From Ignavibacteriales bacterium (GTDB taxonomy: Bacteria; Bacteroidota; Ignavibacteria; UBA10030): 34,684 nt of DNA. The notes under the pieces were generated by a model, which worked only from the letters and a program-made list of their open reading frames with translations, was not told the origin of the DNA and made no database searches. Positions 18,130 to 27,151 of the stretch are shown in pieces. Position 1 is the stretch's first letter; each line of letters opens with the position of its first letter. The DNA is taken from NCBI GenBank assembly GCA_016192345.1, contig JACPUH010000003.1:1-34684 (forward strand), in the 5' to 3' direction. Made by a program: the position numbers and the translations under genes.

Positions 18130-20259
18130 TTACCGACGGCGGCGCTGGGAAGCACGCCTGGGCGGGGCAGTCTCCCCCGTCACCATGGCAAAATCGATCT
18201 CCCGCTCCTCGGCGTTGACCCGTATCACTTTGACCTTGACGGTGTCCCCGAGACGGTACCGCTTTCCTTTTCGCTGACCGATCAACGCGTAACTCTTCTC
18301 ATCATAAAGATAGTAGTCGTCCTCCAGGTCGCGGACATGGATCATCCCCTCGACCAGGAGGTCATTGATTTCAATGAACACACCGAACCGCATCACCCCG
18401 GAGATCAGTCCTTCAAACTCATCCCCGAGGTGGCGCTTCATATACTCCACCTGCATGACTTTGACGGCCGCCCGCTCCGCCTCCATGGCAACGCGTTCCA
18501 TCGCGGACGATTGTTTGGCGATGGCCGGGAGACGCGTTCGAATTTCCTCCCGCCGCCTCAAGGGCATGCCGACGGCGTACTCCTTCAGCAGCCGGTGCAC
18601 GATGAGATCGGGGTACCGGCGGATGGGAGAGGTAAAATGGGAGTAGTGGTCGAACGCCAAACCGTAATGCCCGATGTTCTGGTCTGAATAGATCGCCTTC
18701 GCCATGGAGCGGAGGGCGACTTCATTAATCACGTTTTCAACCTCGGTCCCCTTGATCTGCTCCAGGAGATGCTGCAACTGCTTGGACCGCACGCCCCCTT
18801 CCAGGCTGAGCTTGTAGCCAAACTGGGCCACAAACACCGCCAGCTCGCGGACGCGGTCCGGGTCGGGGGAATCGTGAATCCTGTACAGGAAGGGCCGCTG
18901 CTGCTCCTCCTTCTTCGCTTGGCCCCCATGTTTCGCCACCACCTGGTTGGCGAGCAGCATGAACTCCTCCACGAGCCGGTGGCTCTTGAGGCGGACCTTC
19001 TTGATGATCTCGGTCGGCTCGCCTTCGTCGCCGAACCGGAATTTCGCCTCAGCCGAATCGAAGTCGATGCTCCCCTCCTTCATCCTTTTCTTCGTCAGGT
19101 TCGATGCCAGTTCCTGCATCGCGTGGAGGCGCTCCAGAATAGGGGCCGGGACGGAGGAGTCCTCCCCACCTGAAAGGATGTGTTCCACTTCCTCGTACGT
19201 GAACCGGCGCTTGCTGCAGATCACCGTCTCACAAATTTCATGTTCCGTCACAACCCCCTTCGATGTCAGGGTCATGAAGACCGAATAGGCAAGCCGGTCC
19301 TCGTTCGGACGGAGGCTGCAGATGATGTTGGAGAGCCGTTCAGGCAGCATCGGGATCACCATGTTGGGGAAGTACACGCTCGTACTGCGCTGCAAGGCCT
19401 CACGGTCGAGCACCGTCCCCTCCTTGACATAGTACGAAACATCGGCGATATGCACGCCGAGGCGGAGGTTGCCGCCGGGCAGCCACTCAAGGGATACGGC
19501 ATCGTCGAAATCCTTCGCGTCCTCGGGGTCGATCGTTATACAATACTGCTGGCGGAAGTCCAGGCGCCGCACAATCTCCTCATGCGGGATGACATCCGGG
19601 AGCCGCTCCGCCTCCTCCGATACCTCCCGGGGAAAATGAAGCGGAAGCTTAAACTCGCTGACCACCGATTTGATTTCAGCCGAGACTTCCCCAGCCCTCC
19701 CGAGCACTTCGACGATTCGCCCTTCGGGACTCAGGTGTCCCACCCCCCATGTTTCGATCTGCACGATCACCTTCTCGCCCGGTTTCGCGTTATTCAGCGC
19801 TCCCTGGGCGACCATGACATCCCTTGCAATTCTACGATCATCGGGGATCACCACGAAGAAGTTTTTACTTTTCTCCAGCGTCCCGACAAGGTCCGTCCGG
19901 CCCCGCTCGATGACGCGCGTGATCTCTCCTTCCGGCTTATCCCCCTCTTCCTGTTGCCTGGTTGGCTGCGCAAACAGGGAAACTTCCACCGTATCTCCGT
20001 GGACAGCCATGCCGCGAAACCGGGGAGGGATAAAGACCTGCTCATCCGTCCCGTCCACCGTGACAAACCCGAGACCTTGCTTGGTCATGGCAAGTTTGCC
20101 GACAACGAGTTGTGCAACGGCACGATGGCCGAACCGGCCGTTCTTTACGCGGTTGATCTGATCCGCTTCCTGCAACCGGTGCAGGGCCGCCCGAAGAGCC
20201 TCCCGTTCCTCTTCGGTCTTCAAGCTCAAACGGCGTTCCAGTTCGCTCTTCTTAAACAA
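18130..20259 (-). CDS. rnr: Ribonuclease R (RNB-family 3'-5' exoribonuclease)
   Basis: At least 709 residues. Order: a winged-helix-like N-terminus (LKTEEEREALRAALHRLQEADQI), two cold-shock/OB domains (LGFVTVDGTDEQVFIPP), the RNB catalytic domain with DPEDAKDFDDAVS (about residues 244-256, metal-binding aspartates), RRYPDLIVHR, a C-terminal S1 domain (about 620-695, GVFIEINDLLVEGMIHV) and a basic tail (SQRRRR). It degrades structured RNA processively in the cytoplasm. The start is uncertain. TTG 20259 is the only usual start codon near the N-terminus, but the reading frame is open to 20328 and the extra codons encode a matching N-terminal helix (KKILAFLARYPNQL). A good ribosome binding site lies only upstream at 20319-20324; see that entry. 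Confidence 0.92.
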   Translation of the reverse strand: MFKKSELERRLSLKTEEEREALRAALHRLQEADQINRVKNGRFGHRAVAQLVVGKLAMTKQGLGFVTVDGTDEQVFIPPRFRGMAVHGDTVEVSLFAQPTRQQEEGDKPEGEITRVIERGRTDLVGTLEKSKNFFVVIPDDRRIARDVMVAQGALNNAKPGEKVIVQIETWGVGHLSPEGRIVEVLGRAGEVSAEIKSVVSEFKLPLHFPREVSEEAERLPDVIPHEEIVRRLDFRQQYCITIDPEDAKDFDDAVSLEWLPGGNLRLGVHIADVSYYVKEGTVLDREALQRSTSVYFPNMVIPMLPERLSNIICSLRPNEDRLAYSVFMTLTSKGVVTEHEICETVICSKRRFTYEEVEHILSGGEDSSVPAPILERLHAMQELASNLTKKRMKEGSIDFDSAEAKFRFGDEGEPTEIIKKVRLKSHRLVEEFMLLANQVVAKHGGQAKKEEQQRPFLYRIHDSPDPDRVRELAVFVAQFGYKLSLEGGVRSKQLQHLLEQIKGTEVENVINEVALRSMAKAIYSDQNIGHYGLAFDHYSHFTSPIRRYPDLIVHRLLKEYAVGMPLRRREEIRTRLPAIAKQSSAMERVAMEAERAAVKVMQVEYMKRHLGDEFEGLISGVMRFGVFIEINDLLVEGMIHVRDLEDDYYLYDEKSYALIGQRKGKRYRLGDTVKVKVIRVNAEEREIDFAMVTGETAPPRRASQRRRR

Positions 20260-20324
20260 CTGGTTCGGGTAGCGGGCCAGGAACGCAAGAATTTTCTTTG
20301 ATACTGTTTCGATGATAACTCCTT
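20260..20324 (-). promoter_or_regulatory. Ribosome binding site and probable non-ATG start region of rnr
   Basis: AAGGAG occupies 20324-20319 on the minus strand. Five bases further is ATC (20313-20311), in frame with rnr. The in-frame stop is TAA at 20331-20329, and no ATG, GTG or TTG occurs between it and TTG 20259. The intervening codons encode a helix expected at the RNase R N-terminus. So either an ATC/ATT start is used or a base has been miscalled. Confidence 0.5.
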
Positions 20325-20349
20325 CGTCTTAAATGCCACAAAGAGGCTG

Positions 20350-23300
20350 TTAGAATGTGATGCGGTAGAGAAGGCGGATGCCCCGCGATTCGCGCCGTTG
20401 GTCGATGCTTTCGACCCCCTCCACCCTCCGCTCCGCCTCCAGGATGAGATTCCTCCACCGCTCGGACCCGAGCAGGGCGCTCATGGGCAACTGGATGCTC
20501 GCATTGGTATTGTTAATGTCGCTGAAGATCTTTCCTCCCAGCCGAAGCACCGCGTCCCCGAATTCCGCAGTGACACGGACATCAGCCGATTCCTGAAAAT
20601 TCCCGCCATAGTAGATCACGTCGACGGACCGGATCACTCCCAGTTCCTTTCGAAGAAATTCGGTCAGGGGACCGGAAAGGACGGAGGAGGTCAATCCCCC
20701 CAGGATCGATGTGCTGATCAGAGATCCCCGCTCACTTTGAGTCAGCTCATTGCGGAACGAGCCTGTCACGAGGTAGGAAAGTGCATTTGCCTCCACATCG
20801 CCGGTCGCCTGGACCGTTCTGCCGTCGCTTGTTTCAAAGGCCAGCTGCGTCTGCACCTTCGGCTGTTCCTTGGTCCCCGTGATCAGGAGTGAGACGATGA
20901 CGTTCCGTGTATCCTCCGGAATATTGATTTCATTGTTGGTGGCCGCGCTTGCCGTCGAATCGCCCCCCGCTTTACCATACACCCCCTCGTACCGGGCGAT
21001 AACATCCAGTTCGGGATTGAACGGATTCCCCGTAAAGTTAATCTTCCCCGTCGCATCCAGCTTCTTGAAGATGCTGTTATAGTACGAACGGGTCCCGAGT
21101 TCCACCTCACCCACCAACCGCATCTTATCTTCCTCCTTCGTAAACGTCGCGCGGCCCTTTATATCCGCAAACAGTTCCTCACTGGTGAGATTGTTGAACA
21201 CAAACCGCACCTGGGTAATGCCCTGCGTTTCGATGGTCAGATCATAGACGATATGATCGAGGAAGGATGTGGTCCCCTGCCCCGCCGAATCGGATTGCGA
21301 GCCCTTCCTCCCACCATTCCTTCCATTGAGGAGGAGGGGGAAAGTTGCCATGGCATCTGATTGAATCGCACGATCCGGGCCGATCCCGGCGGGTCCGGCA
21401 GCCACGAGTGTGTCAACCGGCTTCGGTGTAACCGAAAATTGCTGTTGCTGTTCCTGGTCCTCGGAAATTCGGCGAATCATAATCCTGTTGCCCTGAACCT
21501 CCTGCAACTGCCTCGTGGGGGGAAACGTCAGGTTGGCGTTGCGAATGAAGAGGGCACCGGTGACGGAAGAATGCTCGGGGGTCCCTCTCCATTGAATGCC
21601 GGATGAGCTTGTCGCGCCGAAGAGATCACCGAACAGGTTTTGTCCGGCCCGTCGCGCAGATTCCTTCATGACGAGGAGTTGTCCGTTCGCCAGCAGGACG
21701 AAGTCCCGGATCTTCAGCCCTTCGAGCGTGAACGATCCTTCAAGCCTCAATTTCCCATCCGGGCGGTCCTGCGGAATATTGGCGACTGTCACTTGTTCCA
21801 GGGCGATACGACGTCCGTGCGGTACAAATCGGCCGTTGACAATGTAGGGAATGTTCAGCGGCGTGAAGAGGAACCTCGCCTCTTTCAACTCCATGGACCC
21901 TTCGTAGGTAGGGGAAGCGATGGTCCCCCCCAGTTTCATGTCGCAGACCATCGTACCGCTCATATTTCTCAGCTCGCTGATGAAGGGCTCGATGAACTGG
22001 AGCTGGAACCCTGCCGCCCGCACCGAGAGATCCATCGTCCCTTCGGGTATGGCCCCCGGGGCCGATCGAAACGCTATGTGGTATGGAAGAGAACCCTCGA
22101 CGAGCACATCGGGGGGAGCGGTCGCCTGTTCCGGGCGGCTTCGGAATTGCGTGTCGGTTTGCAGGATTCCATCGCTGTAGGACGAGCGGCTTGTGATCTG
22201 GCCGAACACCGTCTCCCGGTACCGAACACCGTTGGCGTTCAGCGTCAGCCGAAGGTCGGGGTGTTCAAACGTCCCTTGGAATCCCCCCTCCGCATTGATG
22301 ATGCCGCTGAACAGCGGTCCCCCCACGCCATCGGAGAACCGGCTCGAGAAGTTCCGTAGATTATTCAAGAGAAAGTTCCGGAGAGAGATCCTGACGTCCG
22401 ATGTTCCGGCCGGGTCAAAGTATCCATCGGCATACACCTCCTCCACCTCGTGACGCATCCAAAGGTTTTCGATCTTGAACCCGTCGGCGCCGAGCCGTAT
22501 GCGCACCGGATCGATGTTCTCCAAGGCATACGAACGGACATCCACCAGGAGTTGCTCCAGCCGGATGGCGATGGAGCCGGAATCGTAGGCCGAGCTCCCC
22601 CGAAGGTCCACGCGGGCGAAGGAATCGATAAGGGCGGTCGCCTGGAAGGAGGACGAATCATCCCGCCACCGTAGATCGGACGACATCCCGGAGAAGAGCA
22701 GGGAGTCCAACATGAACTCCCGGGCACGAAATTCCAACGTCGTCACAAGATCGGCAACCGACGAACCCGGGGAGAGGCCTTTGACGGAGAAGGAGAGATT
22801 GGAGTTTGCCAGCTGTAGGGAAGTTCCCTCATCGGCATAGCGAAACGACTCCGCGAGGACCTGCCCGCCGAAGCTGATGCCGGAAGGGGCACCGGAGATC
22901 GATCCGGTCAGCCGGAGGTTTCCCCCGAGGTCCCTGTGCAGGAAGACCCCGATCGGATGCGCATCCCGAACCCGGAGGGTGAAGGCGGCATCCGTGGAGC
23001 GGGAGAGCGGTGGGAAATCGGAGTGGAATGTTCGAGCGGGGACCCTCCCCTGCAAACTCGACCGTAACGAATCCAGCGTGCTAAATCGGTGTCCTACAGT
23101 GTTACCAAACATCGTCACCCCCTGCTCGATCGCCGCAAGAAAGGAACCGGGGGTGAATGTGCCATCAATGTCCAGGTCCACAGGCTCCGACTGCAGACGA
23201 AACACTTGATGGTTTGAGTCTGCGGTGTTCAATGCCACGTTGAGAACCGACCGGTCAAAGCTCTCTCCGCCGAATGATGAGCGGGAGAAAAGGATGTCCA

Positions 23301-24978
23301 GGTTCCCCCGCATATGTTCCGGGTCGAGACCGATGCCGCTGGAGCGCAGTTCGAACGAAAGGTCGCTCTGATATCGGGGGTTCTTTAACAGATCCGCAAG
23401 GTTCAGGGATCCGACCGTCCCCAGTACCCTGTATGCCACCGAGTCATTGGTTTGGAGGACAAGGTTCGTGGAAACGTCAAGGCGCGCCGATCCGAGCGTT
23501 GCCATCAGTTTTGAGCGAATCGTCCGCGCGGCCGCTTCGACTGTCAGGGTGGAGGGCCCAACACGCATGCCGCGAAACTCTGAAGTGTCAATCTGTGCGG
23601 CCAACGTTCCCCTGAAAGCTGCAGTGGTCGTTCCGCTCCCTTTGACGGTGATGGTGGAGTTCAGACTGCTTGCAAGGTTCTTCTCCTGGAGAATTGGTTC
23701 CAGGTTCAACCGCGAGGTGATCGCAGTCCCCTCATACGAAAGCTCTTTCCCTCTTGAATCGATTGTTGTTTGCAACTCAACCGATCCTGCCTGGGAAAAG
23801 GAGGCGAGGCGGGCTGTAAAGAGCGTCGGCCGGCCTTTGAACCAGAGATCGTACTTCACGAGGCCCAGGCTGTCCAGATTTGGCAGCCGGAGCCCCGGAA
23901 GAAATTCCGTCGCATCGCGTGCATCAATCGTGCTGTTGAGCGACGCAAGATCAAGTTCCAATTCCCCGGGTGTATGGATGTTCGTAATGGCTCCCGCGAG
24001 GTTTATGGACGAGCGCGACGTCTGCAGGTGAAACGAGGTGAGCTCCAGGGCGTTGAAGGTTCCCTCCACTTCAAGGTCGCATTTCACACTGCGGTCGAGA
24101 AATGAGAGGGAGGAACCAACGACCTGTTTCAGTTCCGCAAGGTCGAGGGCGTTTAATTTCAGGTTCACGCTGAGCGGCGCGTCCTGCAGGTCCCGGAGAT
24201 CGTCCACGGCCGCCACATTGGCGTTCTGAACCCGCGCACTCACCCGGAGAAACGACCGTTCCGTTTTGATGTCGAGCGAACGGACCGATGCCTCCGTGGG
24301 GGAGAAAAACAGGTCGCCGCTGAGTTTCTCCAGCCGGAAATTTGGCGCTGAAGAAGCAAAAGAGAGCGAGCGGATGATTCCGGAGAGCGTGCCGTCACCG
24401 ATACGGATTCCGGCATCGAGTGCGAGGTCCCCCAGGGAAAGGTTTGCAAAATCGAATTCGTTTGAGGGGTGAGGGGCGCTGTTTCCCTTCCGTTGCCGGA
24501 GCGCGACCGAATCGAGAATCGAAATAGTCCCCCCATGCATCTCGACCTGTTTGACGATAATGACCCAGGAGGAGGGGGTGGAATCGGGGGAGGCCGGTTT
24601 GAACAACCGAGCGGTGTTCCATACGCTGTCGGAAGAACGGCGAAGGGAGAACACGGGGCGGACCAGCTTGACATGGGAAAGGGAAACACGCTTCACAAAA
24701 ATGCTTAATGGGTCATACCGTGCCTCGATCCGATCGATAAAAAGCACTGGGACACCTGATTCAACCACAGCCACGCTATCGACCCAAAAGCCGGTCAGGA
24801 GGTTCCCTTCAAGTGGGTTCAGGAGGAGTTCGCCGTTGATCCCTTCGCCGACGCTCTCTATAATTAGTGCGCGGAGGTAGGACCGGAAGGTGCTCGTCTG
24901 GGTGAAGCCGAGGGCCGCCACGATGAGGAAGACCGCAACGAACCCCGTATAATATGTCGATCGAAAGAGCTTTTTCAT
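20350..24978 (-). CDS. tamB: TamB-like translocation and assembly module protein
   Basis: 1542 residues. An N-terminal signal anchor (TGFVAVFLIVAALGF, about residues 10-25) is followed by a very long beta-rich, AsmA/DUF490-like region and the TamB C-terminal domain, with typical features such as LEGSFTLEGLKIRDF, KGRATFTKEEDKMRLVGEVELG and SYLVTGSFRNELTQSERGSL. It ends in an aromatic residue (LLYRITF), as outer-membrane-interacting TamB proteins do. TamB is an inner-membrane-anchored periplasm-spanning protein that works with TamA/Omp85 partners or in lipid transport to the outer membrane. About 30-40 bp separate its stop from the rnr ribosome binding site, suggesting one transcript. The Omp85-like fusion protein two genes downstream is a possible partner. 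Confidence 0.85.
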   Translation of the reverse strand: MKKLFRSTYYTGFVAVFLIVAALGFTQTSTFRSYLRALIIESVGEGINGELLLNPLEGNLLTGFWVDSVAVVESGVPVLFIDRIEARYDPLSIFVKRVSLSHVKLVRPVFSLRRSSDSVWNTARLFKPASPDSTPSSWVIIVKQVEMHGGTISILDSVALRQRKGNSAPHPSNEFDFANLSLGDLALDAGIRIGDGTLSGIIRSLSFASSAPNFRLEKLSGDLFFSPTEASVRSLDIKTERSFLRVSARVQNANVAAVDDLRDLQDAPLSVNLKLNALDLAELKQVVGSSLSFLDRSVKCDLEVEGTFNALELTSFHLQTSRSSINLAGAITNIHTPGELELDLASLNSTIDARDATEFLPGLRLPNLDSLGLVKYDLWFKGRPTLFTARLASFSQAGSVELQTTIDSRGKELSYEGTAITSRLNLEPILQEKNLASSLNSTITVKGSGTTTAAFRGTLAAQIDTSEFRGMRVGPSTLTVEAAARTIRSKLMATLGSARLDVSTNLVLQTNDSVAYRVLGTVGSLNLADLLKNPRYQSDLSFELRSSGIGLDPEHMRGNLDILFSRSSFGGESFDRSVLNVALNTADSNHQVFRLQSEPVDLDIDGTFTPGSFLAAIEQGVTMFGNTVGHRFSTLDSLRSSLQGRVPARTFHSDFPPLSRSTDAAFTLRVRDAHPIGVFLHRDLGGNLRLTGSISGAPSGISFGGQVLAESFRYADEGTSLQLANSNLSFSVKGLSPGSSVADLVTTLEFRAREFMLDSLLFSGMSSDLRWRDDSSSFQATALIDSFARVDLRGSSAYDSGSIAIRLEQLLVDVRSYALENIDPVRIRLGADGFKIENLWMRHEVEEVYADGYFDPAGTSDVRISLRNFLLNNLRNFSSRFSDGVGGPLFSGIINAEGGFQGTFEHPDLRLTLNANGVRYRETVFGQITSRSSYSDGILQTDTQFRSRPEQATAPPDVLVEGSLPYHIAFRSAPGAIPEGTMDLSVRAAGFQLQFIEPFISELRNMSGTMVCDMKLGGTIASPTYEGSMELKEARFLFTPLNIPYIVNGRFVPHGRRIALEQVTVANIPQDRPDGKLRLEGSFTLEGLKIRDFVLLANGQLLVMKESARRAGQNLFGDLFGATSSSGIQWRGTPEHSSVTGALFIRNANLTFPPTRQLQEVQGNRIMIRRISEDQEQQQQFSVTPKPVDTLVAAGPAGIGPDRAIQSDAMATFPLLLNGRNGGRKGSQSDSAGQGTTSFLDHIVYDLTIETQGITQVRFVFNNLTSEELFADIKGRATFTKEEDKMRLVGEVELGTRSYYNSIFKKLDATGKINFTGNPFNPELDVIARYEGVYGKAGGDSTASAATNNEINIPEDTRNVIVSLLITGTKEQPKVQTQLAFETSDGRTVQATGDVEANALSYLVTGSFRNELTQSERGSLISTSILGGLTSSVLSGPLTEFLRKELGVIRSVDVIYYGGNFQESADVRVTAEFGDAVLRLGGKIFSDINNTNASIQLPMSALLGSERWRNLILEAERRVEGVESIDQRRESRGIRLLYRITF

Positions 24979-25021
24979 GATGAAGGTAACCGCTCACCCA
25001 CGAAACACGCCCCGCCTGACT

Positions 25022-25074
25022 GAACGATCAGTCGTTCGGGCGGGCCCGCCTAAGCACAATGTGCATCGGCGGGC
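25022..25074. repeat. Tandem hairpins; second one is palindromic repeat family A copy 1
   Basis: GAACGA/TCGTTC (25022-25027, 25032-25037, loop TCAG) is followed by a nested palindrome. Its outer arms are GCCCGCC (25044-25050) and GGCGGGC (25068-25074), then 3-nt mismatched links, then inner arms GCAC/GTGC (25054-25057, 25061-25064). The same architecture recurs at 27104-27136 and 27163-27197. It lies in the 172-bp gap between hldC and tamB, which otherwise shows nothing recognisable. Confidence 0.55.
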
Positions 25075-25150
25075 GCAGTCACGCGGGCGGCCAAATACGC
25101 GAATGATGACTGAGAGGATTGGCACAACCGGGGCAGTCATCAGCCCCTTG

Positions 25151-25645
25151 TTAACGTTCGTGCGGGTGGGGGGCTGCTGCCTGGATAATCTTCTGAATGA
25201 TACTGCTCGTTGAGCGGTTCGGAAGGAATTCAAGAGTCTGCACCGTTCCCCCCGCCGCCTCAACCACGTCCTTGCCGACGATGGCTTCCACGGACCAATC
25301 GGCCCCCTTCACCAGCACATCGGGGACAATCGCCCTGATGAGCTCGAACGGCGTGTCCTCGTCAAAGAGGGAGACATAATCGACCGCTGCGAGAGCCGCC
25401 AGTACTGCCGCGCGATCGTCCTGATTGACTACAGGACGGTTGGGACCTTTCAGGCGGCGCACCGAATCATCCCCGTTCACTCCAACCACAAGGAGGTCAC
25501 CGAGCGCTTTTGCTTTCGTCAGATAATCGACATGACCACGGTGAAGGATGTCAAAACACCCGTTCGTGAAGACTACCCGCTTCCCGGCCTTCTTAACCCG
25601 TGTGCAAACGGCAGCCAACGCTTCGCGTGAAAGAACCTCTCCCAT
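25151..25645 (-). CDS. hldC: D-glycero-beta-D-manno-heptose 1-phosphate adenylyltransferase
   Basis: 164 residues, matching the cytidylyltransferase-fold domain that forms the C-terminal half of bifunctional HldE (RfaE domain II). It contains FTNGCFDILHRGH (HxGH nucleotide-binding motif), LGDLLVVGVNGDDSVRRLKG, RPVVNQDDRAAVLAAL, DVLVKGADW and a final NRSTSSIIQKI. It transfers AMP from ATP to heptose-1-phosphate to give ADP-heptose for LPS core synthesis. The ATG overlaps the stop of the upstream kinase gene by one base (TAATG), so the two are translationally coupled. They represent the split form of HldE. Confidence 0.92.
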   Translation of the reverse strand: MGEVLSREALAAVCTRVKKAGKRVVFTNGCFDILHRGHVDYLTKAKALGDLLVVGVNGDDSVRRLKGPNRPVVNQDDRAAVLAALAAVDYVSLFDEDTPFELIRAIVPDVLVKGADWSVEAIVGKDVVEAAGGTVQTLEFLPNRSTSSIIQKIIQAAAPHPHER

Positions 25646-26652
25646 TATGCTCCTCTGCCATTGGCAAGATGCAACGCCGTCTCACGCAGCACGGAGGGAT
25701 TCACCGGCACAATGCCCACTTCGCCGCAGACGATTCCGCCTGCGACATTGGCAAGGGTCGATGCCTCGCGAACATCGGCACCGGCGGCCAACGCCATCGT
25801 GAGCGTGGAGACCACTGTATCCCCGGCGCCCGACACATCGGCGACATTCCGGGCCATGGTTGGGACATGGGTGACTCCCCCCTTTCGCTCAAACAGCGAC
25901 ATCCCCCGCTCCCCCAGCGTAAGCAAGACGTTCTCCGCCTCCAGGCGCTCAACCAGGGTGTGCCCAGCCTGCTCAACGCTGTGCACATCGTTGAGGCGAC
26001 AGCTTAACGCCTCCTCGGTCTCCTTCCGGTTGGGTTTAAACACGGTGACATTCTTGTATTCGAAAAAGTTGTGGAACTTTGGATCGACGGCAATGATCTT
26101 ATTGTTTTTTCTCGCGAGAGCGATGACCTCGGCAATCAGGCCCTTGACGATCACCCCCTTATTATAGTCTTCCAGGATAACCGCATCAATGGAACCGATG
26201 CGACTCTTCAAGGCCTCGAGGATCCTTCCCTGGACCTCCTCATTGAGATCCTCTTTGATCTCTTTATCGACGCGCACGACATGCTGATGATGGGCGATGA
26301 CGCGGGTCTTTACGGTTGTCGGTCTTGTCGGATCCTCCACCAACCCTTCGGCGGGGAATCGATTTTCATGGACGATCGAGCGCAACCGTTTGCCATCATC
26401 ATCCTTCCCCACAACCCCGATCAGGAACGGAGTCCCCCCCAACGAGGCGATATTGTTGGCCACATTGGCAGCGCCTCCAAGGCGAACCGATTCCGATTCG
26501 ACCTCCACCACCGGCACAGGGGCTTCCGGGGAAAGCCGTGCAATCGACCCCCAGTAGTACCGGTCAAGCATCAAATCGCCAATAACGGCAATGGTTTTAC
26601 CGGAAAACTGCTCAAAAATCGATTGAAGGCGATCTGGACTGAATGTAACCAA
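25645..26652 (-). CDS. hldA: D-glycero-beta-D-manno-heptose-7-phosphate kinase
   Basis: 335 residues from TTG 26652. PfkB/ribokinase-family sugar kinase matching HldE domain I: IAVIGDLMLDRYYWGS at the N-terminus, RLGGAANVANNIASLGG, VDPKFHNFFEYKNVTVFKPNRKE and the C-terminal PfkB signature DVSGAGDTVVSTL with the catalytic aspartate. It phosphorylates heptose-7-phosphate at C1 before HldC acts. An in-frame start at 26826 would add 58 residues unlike the family and would precede the promoter at 26687-26715, so I reject it; an AAAAAGG stretch lies just upstream of TTG 26652. First gene of hldA-hldC. Confidence 0.9.
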   Translation of the reverse strand: MVTFSPDRLQSIFEQFSGKTIAVIGDLMLDRYYWGSIARLSPEAPVPVVEVESESVRLGGAANVANNIASLGGTPFLIGVVGKDDDGKRLRSIVHENRFPAEGLVEDPTRPTTVKTRVIAHHQHVVRVDKEIKEDLNEEVQGRILEALKSRIGSIDAVILEDYNKGVIVKGLIAEVIALARKNNKIIAVDPKFHNFFEYKNVTVFKPNRKETEEALSCRLNDVHSVEQAGHTLVERLEAENVLLTLGERGMSLFERKGGVTHVPTMARNVADVSGAGDTVVSTLTMALAAGADVREASTLANVAGGIVCGEVGIVPVNPSVLRETALHLANGRGA

Positions 26653-26686
26653 AAGCGTGCCTTTTTTTGTGTGAAAAATCGTGGTC

Positions 26687-26715
26687 AATATAGCCAGAAA
26701 TGCGAGGACAAGCAA
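26687..26715 (-). promoter_or_regulatory. Promoter of hldA-hldC
   Basis: Minus strand: TTGCTT (26715-26710), a 17-bp spacer, TATATT (26692-26687). Predicted start is near 26680, about 28 nt before TTG 26652. The position supports the short hldA start. Confidence 0.6.
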
Positions 26716-26831
26716 GGTAAGGGGTGGAACGGAAAGGGGGGAATGTGGGAAGAACTGGACAGAATTGGATAGAATTCTATGCAGAAAAGAAAGTTCGAAG
26801 TTGATGTCAAGTTGCCAAGGGTCCAATGAGT

Positions 26832-26868
26832 GGAATGCTATCGCATTCCTTAATTGCAGGCCTCCGGC
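26832..26868 (+). repeat. Dispersed palindromic repeat, family B copy 2
   Basis: Perfect hairpin GGAATGC/GCATTCC (26832-26838, 26843-26849, loop TATC), 10 nt, then GCCTCCGGC (26860-26868). Same order and strand sense as 26991-27027 and the inverted copy at 14689-14725. Confidence 0.6.
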
Positions 26869-26990
26869 GGTTCAAAGTTGGTGGTTTGGAGGTTGAAGGG
26901 GATGGCAGCAGGTGATAGGTGGTGGGTGGTAGATGGGGGTCGATTGAAGCGCTGTAGGCAGATCCCTCGTCACACAAGACTCCGATTAGT

Positions 26991-27027
26991 AAAGTGCTAA
27001 CGCACGTTTCAGTTATACGCCTCCGGC
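26991..27027 (+). repeat. Dispersed palindromic repeat, family B copy 3
   Basis: Hairpin AAAGTGC-TAAC-GCACGTTT (26991-27009, one bulged G), 9 nt, then GCCTCCGGC (27019-27027). The core TGC-TRWC-GCA hairpin, AT-rich link and GCCTCCGGC are common to all three copies. Confidence 0.6.
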
Positions 27028-27030
27028 CAG

Positions 27031-27059
27031 TTGCGAATCCTGCCTCTTCTCCTTATATT
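27031..27059 (+). promoter_or_regulatory. Promoter candidate for tRNA-Leu
   Basis: TTGCGA (27031-27036), a 17-bp spacer and TATATT (27054-27059). Transcription would start near 27066, giving a 160-nt 5' leader before the mature tRNA at 27227. No equally good promoter lies closer to the tRNA. Confidence 0.5.
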
Positions 27060-27067
27060 AGGCACGT

Positions 27068-27091
27068 CCCCGCTGATGAAGCGGGGATTTT
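27068..27091 (+). terminator. Terminator-like hairpin in the tRNA-Leu leader
   Basis: CCCCGCT (27068-27074) and AGCGGGG (27080-27086) pair around GATGA and are followed by ATTTT. It lies only a few bases after the predicted start of the tRNA transcript. It may be an attenuator, a weak terminator or an RNA-processing hairpin. Confidence 0.4.
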
Positions 27092-27103
27092 CATCCCTGC
27101 CCT

Positions 27104-27136
27104 GCCTCCCGAAGTCGTTTTTCGACGCAGGGAGGC
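27104..27136. repeat. Palindromic repeat family A copy 2
   Basis: Outer arms GCCTCCC (27104-27110) and GGGAGGC (27130-27136), 3-nt mismatched links, inner arms GTCG/CGAC (27114-27117, 27123-27126), loop TTTTT. Same 7 + 3/3 + 4 layout as copy 1 at 25044-25074. Confidence 0.5.
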
Positions 27137-27151
27137 CTGAACCCACTTCAT

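Noticed and set aside
19180..20301. 373-codon plus-strand open frame antisense to rnr
   Set aside because: Shadow of a strongly recognisable RNase R gene.
26653..26826. N-terminal extension of hldA to 26826
   Set aside because: The predicted promoter lies inside it, the residues do not resemble the kinase family, and the normal family N-terminus begins soon after TTG 26652.
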